DNA from: Limisphaerales bacterium
GTDB lineage: Bacteria > Verrucomicrobiota > Verrucomicrobiia > Limisphaerales > UBA1100
Length of the DNA stretch: 64,000 nucleotides
NCBI GenBank assembly: GCA_014382585.1
Contig: JACNJL010000017.1
Coordinates: forward strand, 1 to 64,000
Direction: 5' to 3'
The notes under the pieces are model-generated. The model did no database searches. It saw nothing but the letters and a program-made list of their open reading frames with translations, and was not told where the DNA came from. The position numbers and the translations under genes are program-made. Position 1 is the first letter of the stretch. Every line of letters starts with the position of its first letter. Of this stretch, positions 15,265-24,385 are shown piece after piece.

Positions 15265-18102
15265 ATGGATGAGGCACCCAACACGCGTCCCGGCCTGGCT
15301 CCGGCATTGGCAGCCGCAGGGGTTCTGTTGTTGGTGTTGGCCGGGTTGTTTGGCCCGATTTTCTCCGGCGAATTCATTCTCCATTCCGAAGGGCAAACGG
15401 TGGAGGAATGGGATCGGCACTTTACTCATGGCGCCTGGGATGCTCTGGCCGGGTTGGGGGCGCCGCAGAGCCATTGGCCGTCGGGGTTCACCGGATGGTT
15501 TCAGGCGCTGTGCAAACTGACTCCGGATCCGACCGCGAATTATGCCAACTACTATCCACCCGCGTGTTTGTTTCTGCTGGGCATGGCCGCGTGGTTGTGT
15601 TTTCGGCAACTTAATTGCAGCGGGTTTATCTGCGGAATCGGCGCGTTGGCTGCCGCGTTGAACGGCGTCTTTCTTACACGCACAGTGGAATTTTCCGGCA
15701 GCTTGGCCGTGGTTGGCGCGGCGTTGTTTGTGGCGTTGGCGATGATTGTGAGGGGCCGTTTGCAATGGCCCGGCGCATTGGTGGCCGGGCTGGCGCTGGG
15801 CATAGGGTCATTGGAAATTGGCGCAGATGGATTTGTGCTGGTGGGCGCGATTCTTGGGTTGGCGTTGGGGTTGCCTCCGGCGGAGGGGGGCCGGTTTACG
15901 CAAAAGCGTTTGGCTTGCGTGAGTCTGATTCCTATGGCTGCGGCCGCAGTGGCTTGGCCGGTTTGGGCACATCCGGAATTTTTTGAGTCCACCGCCGCTC
16001 TGGGGGCAACTGCCGCGAATAGATCCCTCGATTTGCTCACCGTGCCGATGGCCGGGCTGTTTGGGCATCGATCGGATGTGGTGGATAGCACCCAACATTG
16101 GGGTGCGTTGATGGGCAGCCATTCTCACGCGTACGCCGGGGCGTTGGTGTTGCTGGTGGCGCTTTGGGCGCTGGTGCATGCGGCGCGCCGGAAGCATTCA
16201 TTTTCGCCTCAAGACAAAACCCGCGCCCTGATACTGGGTGCCGTGGTGCTGGCGATTCCATGGGTAGTTTGGCAAAGTCACTGGCAGGCTTTGGTCAGCG
16301 TTTGTTTGCTGGGGTTGTTTGCTTTGGGCTTGAAGGGATTGGATGAATGGCTTGCCACCGAGGCGCATGAAAAATCCCGCGCGTTTGGGAGTGGCGGATT
16401 TAATACGGCTTGGCGCATGGGTTCATTCGGCGTGCTGGCATTGGCCACGCTGGGGTTCATCTTATTCAGCAACCGGGTCGAGCAATTGGCGGCAAGCATA
16501 TTGAAGGCATCCCCCGGGGCACTGCCGGCGGATGCCTCCGCCTTGGCCAACGCCAGCACATTTCAAGCGGGGTTGTTCGTGCTGTTTCTGTTGCTTTCCA
16601 TTGCTGCGCTGATCGGATGCAGCTTGGTGCAATGGCGGCGATCATCCCGCACCGTGGGCTTGTTGGCTTTGGCGGTCGTCTTGCTGGTGGATCTTGGGCG
16701 TTCGGGGAAACCGTTTATTCGCTTTGATCAATTTGATGCAACGACTCACGGGGCACCGTTGGCCGAGCGCTTGAAGGAGCACACCGGCCATGGCCGGGTG
16801 GCGTTACTGAATCAATATCAGCTGCAAAATCGGATTCCGCTCGACCGGGCGGTGATGGATTCTTTTCTTTCGCCCCCCTCCCCCGACAGCGTCAACTGGA
16901 GTACCCCGCGGTTGGCCGCGTTGGCCCGCGGATTTGTTGGGGGCATGATGCGCTATCAATCCGCCAGCGATGTGGAGCAATTCAATCACCTCATCCGCAT
17001 GATGCTCAGTGCGCCTGGCGAATCAGACCGGCAGCAGGCTCAAATGCAATTGGAGAAACTTCCCGGCGGGAAGGAATTTCTCATGGGCGGGAGAGATCAA
17101 ATTTTATTTAATTTTTTCTTGGAATCCAGCGGCCGCCGGCAAAGCCAGATTCTGGCGCACGAAACCATCAACATTTTAAGTCAGGCGTTTCATGAAAAAT
17201 GGACGGCACATCTGTTTCCGAAGTTCGGCATCGCTCGTGCGCGGTTGGCGGATTTCCAACCGCCGCCCCTCGGCGCTTCCGCACGGGAAACTCAGCGCGC
17301 TGATGCGATCCGGTTGTTGGTCCGCCAATGGGAACTTGCGAGCACGCGCTATTTTATTTGCCATGCCGGGAACGCGGAACTCACCACGATGGTTCGGGTG
17401 GATTCCAAACTCGGCGACCAACCGCTGCCGACCTACCGCAACGCGCTAAACCAAATGCTCGATCCCGTGCTGCGGCGGTTTAAGCGGATGGAGGCGTTTC
17501 ATTTGGGGCTCCTCCCCGCTCCTGACGGCGGGGCAAATTCCACCAACGCTCCGGTCGTCCTTATGGAATTTACCGGAGCCCTCCCGCGTGCGAAATTATT
17601 TGCCGACTGGCGGCAGGGCGTGGACGAAGCAACCGCGAACACCATTCTCTTTAGCCCCGGCTTTGATCCCCACTCTCAGGTGATCCTGCGCGCCAATAAT
17701 TTGCCCGAACCGGAACAGCCCTCTCAAACGTCAGACCTGCCTGCTATCGAATCAGTCGATGTCAGTGCCACGCGTGTGGAAGTGAAAATTCCCCCGCTCA
17801 ATTACGCTGCCATGATGCTGCTCAATGATCGGTTTGATGAGCACTGGAATGTGACCCTCGAAGGCCACTCTGTTCCTTTGCTCCGGGCCAATAACCATGC
17901 GCGGGCAGTCCACCTGTCGGCCTCGGATAAAGCCCGCACTCTGGTATTGACCTATCACGCGCCCGCACCGCCCACCACGCCACCACTCATCGCGCTCGGG
18001 ATCGGCCTGTTCATTGCCGGCTTGGGCGTGCGCCGAACGCAATCTTCTGATTCGGAGGTCAACGATGAATCCGACCCCGCTCTCAAGCCCGATGAGGCTT
18101 GA
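15265..18102 (+). CDS. YfhO-family multi-pass membrane protein
   Basis: A 945-aa protein. The N-terminal half has about a dozen hydrophobic helices (residues 12-560). A soluble region follows, and a last helix (PLIALGIGLFIAGLG) lies near the C-terminus. The segment LLNDRFDEHWNVTLEGHSVP with LLRANNHARAV matches the characteristic C-terminal beta domain of YfhO proteins, which are GT-C-like and tied to cell-wall or glycan modification. It is divergent from the FG-GAP/ASPIC gene, suggesting shared control. A specific glycosyltransferase activity cannot be assigned. Confidence 0.75.
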   Translation: MDEAPNTRPGLAPALAAAGVLLLVLAGLFGPIFSGEFILHSEGQTVEEWDRHFTHGAWDALAGLGAPQSHWPSGFTGWFQALCKLTPDPTANYANYYPPACLFLLGMAAWLCFRQLNCSGFICGIGALAAALNGVFLTRTVEFSGSLAVVGAALFVALAMIVRGRLQWPGALVAGLALGIGSLEIGADGFVLVGAILGLALGLPPAEGGRFTQKRLACVSLIPMAAAAVAWPVWAHPEFFESTAALGATAANRSLDLLTVPMAGLFGHRSDVVDSTQHWGALMGSHSHAYAGALVLLVALWALVHAARRKHSFSPQDKTRALILGAVVLAIPWVVWQSHWQALVSVCLLGLFALGLKGLDEWLATEAHEKSRAFGSGGFNTAWRMGSFGVLALATLGFILFSNRVEQLAASILKASPGALPADASALANASTFQAGLFVLFLLLSIAALIGCSLVQWRRSSRTVGLLALAVVLLVDLGRSGKPFIRFDQFDATTHGAPLAERLKEHTGHGRVALLNQYQLQNRIPLDRAVMDSFLSPPSPDSVNWSTPRLAALARGFVGGMMRYQSASDVEQFNHLIRMMLSAPGESDRQQAQMQLEKLPGGKEFLMGGRDQILFNFFLESSGRRQSQILAHETINILSQAFHEKWTAHLFPKFGIARARLADFQPPPLGASARETQRADAIRLLVRQWELASTRYFICHAGNAELTTMVRVDSKLGDQPLPTYRNALNQMLDPVLRRFKRMEAFHLGLLPAPDGGANSTNAPVVLMEFTGALPRAKLFADWRQGVDEATANTILFSPGFDPHSQVILRANNLPEPEQPSQTSDLPAIESVDVSATRVEVKIPPLNYAAMMLLNDRFDEHWNVTLEGHSVPLLRANNHARAVHLSASDKARTLVLTYHAPAPPTTPPLIALGIGLFIAGLGVRRTQSSDSEVNDESDPALKPDEA

Positions 18103-18134
18103 TGGAATTCAACCGTGAAGTTAGAATTTCCCGC

Positions 18135-18154
18135 CAGTTTGATACGTCAAACTG
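18135..18154. promoter_or_regulatory. Perfect 8-bp hairpin upstream of a DUF1501 gene
   Basis: CAGTTTGA-TACG-TCAAACTG lies between the YfhO-like stop and the DUF1501 ATG, ending 9 nt before it. No T-tract follows, so it is not a typical terminator. It occupies the ribosome-binding region and could be an operator or a translational control hairpin. Confidence 0.4.
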
Positions 18155-18163
18155 CCGTTCGTT

Positions 18164-19594
18164 ATGAATCCATTCATTGATCAACCATTTCTTTCTCGGC
18201 GAGCCGCGCTAAAAAGTGCCGCCTGCGGGTTTGGCTCGCTTGCGTTCGGTGCCTTGGCTCATCGCGCGGCGGCCAAAGACAATTTACTCGCGGCGAAGCT
18301 CGTGCATCATGTGCCCAAGGCAAAGCGCGTGATTTTTCTCTTCATGGCCGGCGGCGTGAGCCACGTGGATTCATTTGACTACAAGCAGAAGCTCATCGAT
18401 GACGATGGCAAAATGGTGCGCTTCGACGACGCCCGTACGCTGGCCAAGACGCGCAAAATCGTCGAACACGCCGTCAAAAAACCGCTCTGGAAATTCAAGA
18501 ATTATGGCCAATGCGGCCAACCCGTCAGCGAACTTTTCCCGCACATGGCCAAGCACGTGGACGACCTTTGCATCCTCAAAGGCATGCACACCGAAGGCGT
18601 GGCCCACGGACCGAGCACACTCTTCATGCACTCGGGCACAATCAATCTCATTCGCCCCAGTATGGGCTCGTGGGTCAACTACGGCCTCGGCACAGAAAAC
18701 GAAAACCTCCCCGGCTTCATCAGCATCGGCCCCTCGATGGGCAACGGCGGTCCACGCAATTACAGCAACGCATTTTTGCCCGCGGCTTATCAAGGCACGC
18801 CCATCGGCCGGGCCGGAATTCCGGCCAAGGATTCGACGATTCAAAATATCACCGCACCGGGCATCGACCCCAAGGAACAGCAAAAACAATTCGAACTCCT
18901 GCGCGCGCTTAACGCCGAGCAAGCCAAACGCCGCCCCGGCGATGACGAACTCAACGCGGTCATCGGCTCCTTCGAGCTCGCCTGGCGAATGCAAAATAAC
19001 GCGCCCGGCATTCTCGATTTGTCCAAGGAAAACCCCAAGACCCTCGCGATGTACGGCATCGACCAAAAGCCGACGGATAACTTTGGCCGCTATTGTTTGA
19101 TGGCCCGCCGCCTTAGCGAAGCCGGCGTGCGCTACGTTCAAGTCAATTACACCGACAACGGCAACAACCCATCGTGGGATCAGCACTCCAATATGCCCAA
19201 GCACATGGAGCACGCCCGGGCCAGCGATCAACCCGTGGCTGCGTTGCTGACCGATCTCAAACAGCGCGGATTGCTTGACGACACCATCGTGTGGTGGGGC
19301 AGCGAATTTGGCCGCACGCCCTACGCGCAAAACAAAGGTACCGGCCGCGATCACAATCCCGATGGCTTCACCGTATGGCTTGCCGGCGGCGGCATCAAGC
19401 CCGGCATCGCCCACGGCAACACCGACGAATACGGCCACCACGCCGTCGAAGGCAAAGTGCACATGCACGACCTCCACGCCACCCTCCTGCACCAACTCGG
19501 CCTCAACCACGAAAAGCTAACCTACCGCTATGACGGCCGCGATTTTCGATTGACGGATGTGCACGGCCGCGTGGTGAAGGAAATCCTCGCATAG
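18164..19594 (+). CDS. DUF1501 protein, Tat-exported
   Basis: A 476-aa alkaline-phosphatase-superfamily (sulfatase-like fold) protein. The N-terminus carries a twin-arginine signal (SRRAALK, residues 12-18, then an Ala-rich stretch), so it is exported folded. Core motifs are FLFMAGGVSHVDSFDYK, VGSWVNYGLGTE-like and WWGSEFGRTPYAQ, then GRDHNPDGFTVWLAGGG, and the C-terminal DLHATLLHQLGLNHEKLTYRY. DUF1501 genes usually accompany DUF1553 genes in PVC bacteria; here no DUF1553 gene is adjacent. The substrate is unknown. Confidence 0.9.
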   Translation: MNPFIDQPFLSRRAALKSAACGFGSLAFGALAHRAAAKDNLLAAKLVHHVPKAKRVIFLFMAGGVSHVDSFDYKQKLIDDDGKMVRFDDARTLAKTRKIVEHAVKKPLWKFKNYGQCGQPVSELFPHMAKHVDDLCILKGMHTEGVAHGPSTLFMHSGTINLIRPSMGSWVNYGLGTENENLPGFISIGPSMGNGGPRNYSNAFLPAAYQGTPIGRAGIPAKDSTIQNITAPGIDPKEQQKQFELLRALNAEQAKRRPGDDELNAVIGSFELAWRMQNNAPGILDLSKENPKTLAMYGIDQKPTDNFGRYCLMARRLSEAGVRYVQVNYTDNGNNPSWDQHSNMPKHMEHARASDQPVAALLTDLKQRGLLDDTIVWWGSEFGRTPYAQNKGTGRDHNPDGFTVWLAGGGIKPGIAHGNTDEYGHHAVEGKVHMHDLHATLLHQLGLNHEKLTYRYDGRDFRLTDVHGRVVKEILA

Positions 19595-19611
19595 TTAAGC
19601 CTCCCTCCGGC

Positions 19612-20730
19612 TTGAGCACTTCGCCAACAACCGGCTTTCTTCGCAAGCCAGGCAAGCTTCGCGAGCTGAGCCTGAACTGGTTCATGCTGCGTTTCCGGTT
19701 GGGGTGGGCCCGCGAAGGCCGAGTCCAGACACCCAGCGACAAGGACGATTTGCACGAAGACGCCCGGAAGAAACTGAAGATTCATTTCTGGGTGCCCGCC
19801 GAGACTCCCGGGGCCCGCATTGCCGTGTTCAACATGTTGGGCAGTTTGCGGGAAGAGGTGGGGTGCGAAGAGCTGCCGTGGGAAATCACCTGTAGCCCCA
19901 ATCTTCCCAAGCAAGCCACCGATGTGCTCGTTAGCTATAAAGCCGTGCCTCCCGCCGAACCGCTGCCCGGCCAGCCGGTGCGGGTGCTGTTGTTTTGTGA
20001 TCAATTGGAATGTCTCTGGGGCGAGTTGAAGCAATTCGCAGGCGTGGTCGTTCATTCCAGCTTGCCCTTGGCCCGCCTGGTGGCCAGTCGGCATACGCGG
20101 GTTTGGTTCATCGAGGAATGCGAGCACCCCGCCGAAATCGCGGCGGGGCAAGAACGCCTCGCCCAGAGCCCGCCCTCCGGCCGCCCGCCGGTGCTCGCGT
20201 GGCACGGCCACCGGCACACCCTTGAGGGACTGCTAGCATTGCGCCCTCTGCTGGAAAACTTCGCGCGTGAAAGGGAGGTCCGGCTGCGGTTGATCTCCAA
20301 CCATCCGGCCGGCAACGAACAATGGGGCACCCCGCCCGTGGAACGGGTTGCCTATGACGACGAAGCCTTCGCCGCCCTTGCCGGAGAGGCGCGGCTTGGA
20401 TTGACCCCCACGCGCAACCACCGGATGAAACACTGCCTGTTCAAGCCGTCCTCCCGGCTGCGGCGGCTTTACGCCTTGGGCGTGCCGGCGATTGGCGAAA
20501 GCCGCTGTCCCATGGTTCGGGAGTTTGCCGGAGAATTGCCGACCCCTCATCCCTGCGCGAACTCCCCCGCGGAATGGGCACGCCTGCTGCATCATTATTG
20601 GGACCACCCCGAGGCACTCGACGCCTTGGCCCGTGCCGGCCATGAACACGTTTTAAAAAACTATGCCATGTCCCGTTACGCCCGCCAATGGATCCAGTTT
20701 CTTGCCCAAATCTTTTCTTTCAAAACGTAA
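19612..20730 (+). CDS. Probable glycosyltransferase (GT4-like C-terminal half)
   Basis: A protein of up to 372 aa, without signal peptide. The C-terminal part (FKPSSRLRRLYALGVPAIGES, then EWARLLHHYWDHPEAL and YAMSRYARQWI) looks like the nucleotide-sugar-binding half of GT-B glycosyltransferases, with weak similarity by eye only. The longest frame begins at TTG 19612; the first ATG (19684) would give 348 aa, and neither has a clear ribosome-binding site. It lies between two DUF1501 genes on the same strand, so it could glycosylate an exported or surface product. Confidence 0.5.
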   Translation: MSTSPTTGFLRKPGKLRELSLNWFMLRFRLGWAREGRVQTPSDKDDLHEDARKKLKIHFWVPAETPGARIAVFNMLGSLREEVGCEELPWEITCSPNLPKQATDVLVSYKAVPPAEPLPGQPVRVLLFCDQLECLWGELKQFAGVVVHSSLPLARLVASRHTRVWFIEECEHPAEIAAGQERLAQSPPSGRPPVLAWHGHRHTLEGLLALRPLLENFAREREVRLRLISNHPAGNEQWGTPPVERVAYDDEAFAALAGEARLGLTPTRNHRMKHCLFKPSSRLRRLYALGVPAIGESRCPMVREFAGELPTPHPCANSPAEWARLLHHYWDHPEALDALARAGHEHVLKNYAMSRYARQWIQFLAQIFSFKT

Positions 20731-20753
20731 CCGGCTTGCTACCCTTCCCCCCT

Positions 20754-22088
20754 ATGAATTCGCGGCGCGAATTCCTCCTCGTGGGTGGCCTCGGTGCCGC
20801 CGGGCTCTCGCTGCCGCGTCTGCTCGCCAGTGAACGCCCCGGCAAGCCGGCCAAGGCGGATTCGTGCATCATCATTTTCCTCAACGGCGGCGCGCCGCAT
20901 CTCGATATGTGGGACATGAAACCCCACGCGCCCAAGGAAATCCGCGGCGAGTTTTCGCCTATCCGCAGCACGGTGCCGGGGATGCACGTTTGCGAATTGC
21001 TCCCGCGCCTCGCCAAGCAAATGCACCACACCACGCTCGTGCGCTCGATGCATCATAGCGTGAACAATTCCCACGCCGCCGCGGTGTATGCCGCGTTGAC
21101 CGGCCATGACCGCGGCGAGATCGGCGGCGGCTTTCGGCCCGATGATTACCCCGGCATCGGCTCGGTGATGACCAAGCTGCGCCCGCCGCGCCGCAACGCG
21201 CTGCCGTACGTGTCGCTGCCGTACAAGACCAAGGAAGGCGCGGGCGGCCCGTTGCAACCGGGATTCCTCGCGGGCTTCATCGGTGCGCAGCACGACCCAT
21301 TTTGGGTTTTGGAAGACCCGAACAAGCCGGACTTCCGCGTGCGCAATCTCTCCCTGCCCGCGGGCGTCTCCAGCCAGCGCATGAACCAGCGCGGCAATCT
21401 TCTGCAGTCGCTCGACCAAGCCCTCGCCCAAAAACTTCCTGGCGGCCGCACGCATCACGAGGCGATGACCGAGTTTCAAAAACGCGCCTTCGACCTCCTC
21501 ACTAGCAACGCCACGCAGCAGGCATTTCAACTCGACCGCGAGCCCGCCGTTAAACGCGACGCCTACGGCCGCAACATCTACGGCCAAAGCGTTCTGCTCG
21601 CCCGCCGCCTGATCGAGGCCGGCACCCGCGTCGTCACCATGAGCTGGGCGCCCGACGCCAACGCCACGTGGGACACCCACGGCGCCAATTTCAAGAAACT
21701 GAAAAACCCGTTGCTGCCCCAGTTCGACGCCGCCGCCTCCAGCCTCATCGCCGACCTCCACCAGCGCGGCCTCTTGAAGCGCACCGTGGTGGCTGTGCTC
21801 GGCGACTTCGGCCGCACGCCACGCATCAACAAAAACGCCGGCCGCGACCACTGGAACAACTGCTACACCGTCATGCTCGCCGGCGGCGGCTTCAAGGGCG
21901 GCCACATCCACGGCGCCAGCGACCGCACCGGCGCCCTCCCCGCCGAGGCCCCCGTCACCCCCGGCGACATCGTCGCCACCCTTTACCAGCAACTCGGCCT
22001 CGACCACCGCACCGAGCTCTACGATTCCCTCGAGCGCCCCCACGCCCTCGTGCCCAAGGCGCGGGTGATTGATGAACTGTTGGGTTAA
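20754..22088 (+). CDS. DUF1501 protein
   Basis: A 444-aa protein that opens with the compact export signal MNSRREFLLVGGLGAAGLSL, typical of PVC DUF1501 proteins. Core motifs are IIFLNGGAPHLDMWDMK, HHSVNNSHAAAVYAALTGHD, ATWDTHGANF, LGDFGRTPRINKNAGRDHW and DIVATLYQQLGLD. It belongs to a different subgroup from the copies at 18164 and 46641. The ATG at 20754 gives the standard RREF start; upstream codons in frame overlap the preceding gene. Its end abuts repeat family C. Confidence 0.9.
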   Translation: MNSRREFLLVGGLGAAGLSLPRLLASERPGKPAKADSCIIIFLNGGAPHLDMWDMKPHAPKEIRGEFSPIRSTVPGMHVCELLPRLAKQMHHTTLVRSMHHSVNNSHAAAVYAALTGHDRGEIGGGFRPDDYPGIGSVMTKLRPPRRNALPYVSLPYKTKEGAGGPLQPGFLAGFIGAQHDPFWVLEDPNKPDFRVRNLSLPAGVSSQRMNQRGNLLQSLDQALAQKLPGGRTHHEAMTEFQKRAFDLLTSNATQQAFQLDREPAVKRDAYGRNIYGQSVLLARRLIEAGTRVVTMSWAPDANATWDTHGANFKKLKNPLLPQFDAAASSLIADLHQRGLLKRTVVAVLGDFGRTPRINKNAGRDHWNNCYTVMLAGGGFKGGHIHGASDRTGALPAEAPVTPGDIVATLYQQLGLDHRTELYDSLERPHALVPKARVIDELLG

Positions 22089-22205
22089 GGCCCAAGGCCC
22101 AAGGCCCAATCTCCAAATCCCAAGGAATAACCAAAACCCAATGCCCAAAAATGGGTCTTGGTCATTGAGATTTCCTTGGACATTGGGCCTTGGTCATTGG
22201 ACATT
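22085..22205. repeat. Dispersed repeat, family C, copy 1
   Basis: A mosaic of CCCAAGGCCCAA words on the left and their complements (CCTTGGACATTGGGCCTTGG) on the right forms a long imperfect inverted repeat. It starts at the DUF1501 stop and runs into the beginning of the dioxygenase frame. A second copy follows that gene. Confidence 0.8.
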
Positions 22206-23038
22206 TTCCAATCGCCACTTTCAAAACCACCCCCGACCAAACCGACCTCGACGGCATTGAGCGCGACTTGCGTTTCCACCCCAGCCCCGTCACCGAGCCC
22301 GCCACGCTCACCCGCGAACAGGTCGACCACTTCAACGCCGCCGGCTACGTCCGCCCCATCACCATTTTTGACGACGCCGAAATCGCCGGCCACCGCGCCT
22401 ACTTCGACCGCCTCCTTGAGCAGACCCTCGCCGCCGGCGGCGACAGCTACTCCATCAGCACCGCCCACTTAAAACACGCCCGCGTCTACGACCTCCTCAC
22501 CCATCCCCGCATCGTCGCCTGCGTGCGCGACCTCCTCGGGCCCAACGTCATCGGCTGGGGCTCCCATTTTTTCTGCAAACTCCCCGGCGACGGCAAACGC
22601 GTCGCGTGGCATCAGGACGCCAGCTACTGGCCCCTCACCCCCAGCAAAGCCGTCACCTGCTGGCTCGCCATCGACGACGCCGACACCGAGAACGCCTGCA
22701 TGCGCTTCCTCGCCCGCTCCCACCACGACGGCCACCTCACCTGGCGCCCCAGCACCCCCGAGGAACACAACACCCTCAACCAAACCGTCGAGGACACCGC
22801 GAAGTACGGCACCCCCATCGACAACATCCTCCGCGCCGGCCAATGCTCCCTCCATACCGACCTCCTCCTCCACGGCTCCGAGGCCAACCAATCCACCCGC
22901 CGCCGCTGCGCCCTCACCCTCCGCTACACCACCCCCGAAGTCCGCGCCGGCATGGACTGGAACGGGAAAGGGGTCGTCGTCAGTGGGGAGGATGCTGAGG
23001 GCTACTGGGCAAATCCGCCGCGGCCAGACGATGAATGA
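22190..23038 (+). CDS. Phytanoyl-CoA dioxygenase (PhyH) family protein
   Basis: A 282-aa Fe(II)/2-oxoglutarate oxygenase. The iron ligands are H141 and D143 (WHQDASYW) and H228 (LLHGS); the arginine near 238 (STRRRCALTLRYT) should bind 2-oxoglutarate. The substrate is unknown. The start is problematic: the only starts available are TTG/GTG, the first (22190) lies inside repeat C, and no ATG occurs until deep inside the domain. The original 5' end may have been replaced by the repeat. The gene is bounded on both sides by copies of the same repeat. Confidence 0.85.
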   Translation: MVIGHFPIATFKTTPDQTDLDGIERDLRFHPSPVTEPATLTREQVDHFNAAGYVRPITIFDDAEIAGHRAYFDRLLEQTLAAGGDSYSISTAHLKHARVYDLLTHPRIVACVRDLLGPNVIGWGSHFFCKLPGDGKRVAWHQDASYWPLTPSKAVTCWLAIDDADTENACMRFLARSHHDGHLTWRPSTPEEHNTLNQTVEDTAKYGTPIDNILRAGQCSLHTDLLLHGSEANQSTRRRCALTLRYTTPEVRAGMDWNGKGVVVSGEDAEGYWANPPRPDDE

Positions 23039-23147
23039 CCAATGACCAAACCCCCAAGACCCAAGGATTGACCGAATCCCAATGTCCAACTAATCTTGGG
23101 CATTGAATCATTGGGAATTCCTTGGACATTGGTCCTTGGTCATTTCC
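23038..23147. repeat. Dispersed repeat, family C, copy 2
   Basis: The same inverted mosaic as copy 1, again with TTCCTTGGACATTGG and CCTTGGTCATT on the right side and CCAATGACCAA on the left. It begins at the dioxygenase stop and ends 4 nt before the SDR remnant, so it marks a rearrangement junction. Confidence 0.8.
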
Positions 23148-23150
23148 CCC

Positions 23151-23225
23151 ATGCCTTTCCCCTCCCAAGCTTCCTTCATCACCGGCGCCGTGCTGCCCGT
23201 GGATGGCGGCTATCTTACCACCTGA
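23151..23225 (+). pseudogene. C-terminal remnant of a short-chain dehydrogenase
   Basis: Twenty-four codons read MPFPSQASFITGAVLPVDGG followed by YLTT and a stop. This is the highly conserved C-terminal motif of classical SDR enzymes (S-x-FITG-x-x-x-PVDGG). The rest of the gene, about 230 codons, is absent; family C repeat lies directly upstream. It therefore records a deletion at or next to the repeat. It is unlikely to be expressed as a functional peptide. Confidence 0.75.
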
Positions 23226-23235
23226 TTTTTTGACC

Positions 23236-23727
23236 ATGTACAAACGCCCCCTGCAAACCCCCATGGCACTGGCTGATCTTGTGGAGACGGCCATCCCGGA
23301 AGACGAACGACTCTGGGTGCCTCAGAGTGATACGGTGGATTTTCGTCCGCTACTTTTCAACACCACCAACGGCGAATGGATCAATCTGCTGCGCGTGCGC
23401 GGCGGCGGTCAATTGGGACGGCATCGGCATGCCTCGCCGGTGTACGGGTTTGTGCTCAAAGGCACGTGGCGTTATCTGGAGCATGACTGGGTGGCGCGCG
23501 AGGGGATGTTTGTCTATGAACCGCCCGGCGAAATCCACACGCTCGTCGTCGAGGAAGGCGCGGAACCGATGATCACGCTCTTTCACGTGCTCGGTTCAGT
23601 GATTTATTACGACGAACACGACCACCCCACCGGCCATGATGATGTGCATGTGAAACTCGAGCTGGCCCGGGCGCATTACGAGAAGGTCGGCCTGGGCGCC
23701 GAGGTGGCGGAGGCGTTGATTCGTTAA
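23236..23727 (+). CDS. Cupin, 2,4'-dihydroxyacetophenone dioxygenase-like
   Basis: A 163-aa single cupin. Metal-ligand motifs are LGRHRHASPVYGFVLKG and the second-box EPPGEIHTLVV; WRYLEHDWVA is typical of the 2,4'-dihydroxyacetophenone dioxygenase family. Real substrates in this group vary. The ATG at 23236 is chosen because the region before it belongs to the SDR remnant. The remnant stop is only 10 nt upstream, so the SDR and cupin were probably once one operon. The last 24 codons are duplicated at 24386-24476. Confidence 0.8.
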   Translation: MYKRPLQTPMALADLVETAIPEDERLWVPQSDTVDFRPLLFNTTNGEWINLLRVRGGGQLGRHRHASPVYGFVLKGTWRYLEHDWVAREGMFVYEPPGEIHTLVVEEGAEPMITLFHVLGSVIYYDEHDHPTGHDDVHVKLELARAHYEKVGLGAEVAEALIR

Positions 23728-23743
23728 CGCGGCTTGTCAAACG
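23653..23743. repeat. 91-bp direct repeat, copy 1 (cupin 3' end)
   Basis: Covers the last 24 codons and stop of the cupin gene plus 16 bp. It is repeated at 24386-24476 with two substitutions (GAGGTGG to GAAGTGG, GCGTTG to GCATTG). The copies flank the lipoprotein gene. Confidence 0.95.
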
Positions 23744-23782
23744 AGCGTCAGTCACTCGGGTTCGACCTCGAGCCGTGGGAGC

Positions 23783-24253
23783 CTATAACTTCCAGTGCCA
23801 GGCCCCGTTTTCCACAATCCAAATTTGTGGTTTTTCATCCTTCTTCCACTCCCCGTTGACGCGGTGGCTGGTGTTCACCGTTGCCTGGGTGAGATCTGCA
23901 TTCAACTGGATGTCATCAATTCGAAAGTCCGCTTTCTTTAATCCGCCCAATCCAACCATCACACGAATCCCGCCCCAAGTCAGGCCGATCTTCGGGCCAT
24001 CCGCCTGCGTCTGGGAATCGGTCACGGCTTTGAAGGATTCAAATTTATCCGCCAAAATCGCATCCACACCCTGATCATACCGCGCTTGAATATCGGCCTT
24101 GGCTTGGCGCTCGGCCTCAACCTTGGCTTGGCGCTCGGCTGATTCACGAGCCTGCCGGGCCTCCTCCGCCAACTGCGCCGCTTTTTCTTCTGCCGAAGGC
24201 CCGCAACCCACCGCGTAGGTGAGCAGCACCACAAATAGTAACAACTGTTTCAT
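23783..24253 (-). CDS. Small lipoprotein with coiled coil
   Basis: A 156-aa protein with a lipoprotein signal (MKQLLLFVVLLTYAVGC). After the lipidated cysteine comes an Ala/Glu/Gln/Arg-rich coiled coil (about residues 22-60, with AERQAK repeated), then a compact domain ending QIWIVENGAWHWKL. No known family was recognised. The gene is oriented against its neighbours and lies between two 91-bp direct repeats, so it is probably an insertion. ATG 24253 is preferred to a TTG two codons upstream. Confidence 0.7.
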   Translation of the reverse strand: MKQLLLFVVLLTYAVGCGPSAEEKAAQLAEEARQARESAERQAKVEAERQAKADIQARYDQGVDAILADKFESFKAVTDSQTQADGPKIGLTWGGIRVMVGLGGLKKADFRIDDIQLNADLTQATVNTSHRVNGEWKKDEKPQIWIVENGAWHWKL

Positions 24254-24385
24254 AATCAACGGGAATACGCGGCAAAACCTGTCTGGTTACAATCCGGTGA
24301 CACCCCTTCCAGATGAACAAATAATTGCAATCGTGCCACCATTCAAGTGCAGATTGTGGCGTGGTCACCATTGCCCTCTCGCGCT

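Noticed and set aside
18371-19510. Long antisense frame in the DUF1501 gene
   Set aside because: A typical mirror of a high-GC gene; the opposite strand has clear Tat signal and family motifs. The same applies to 20739-22148 and 26505-27755.
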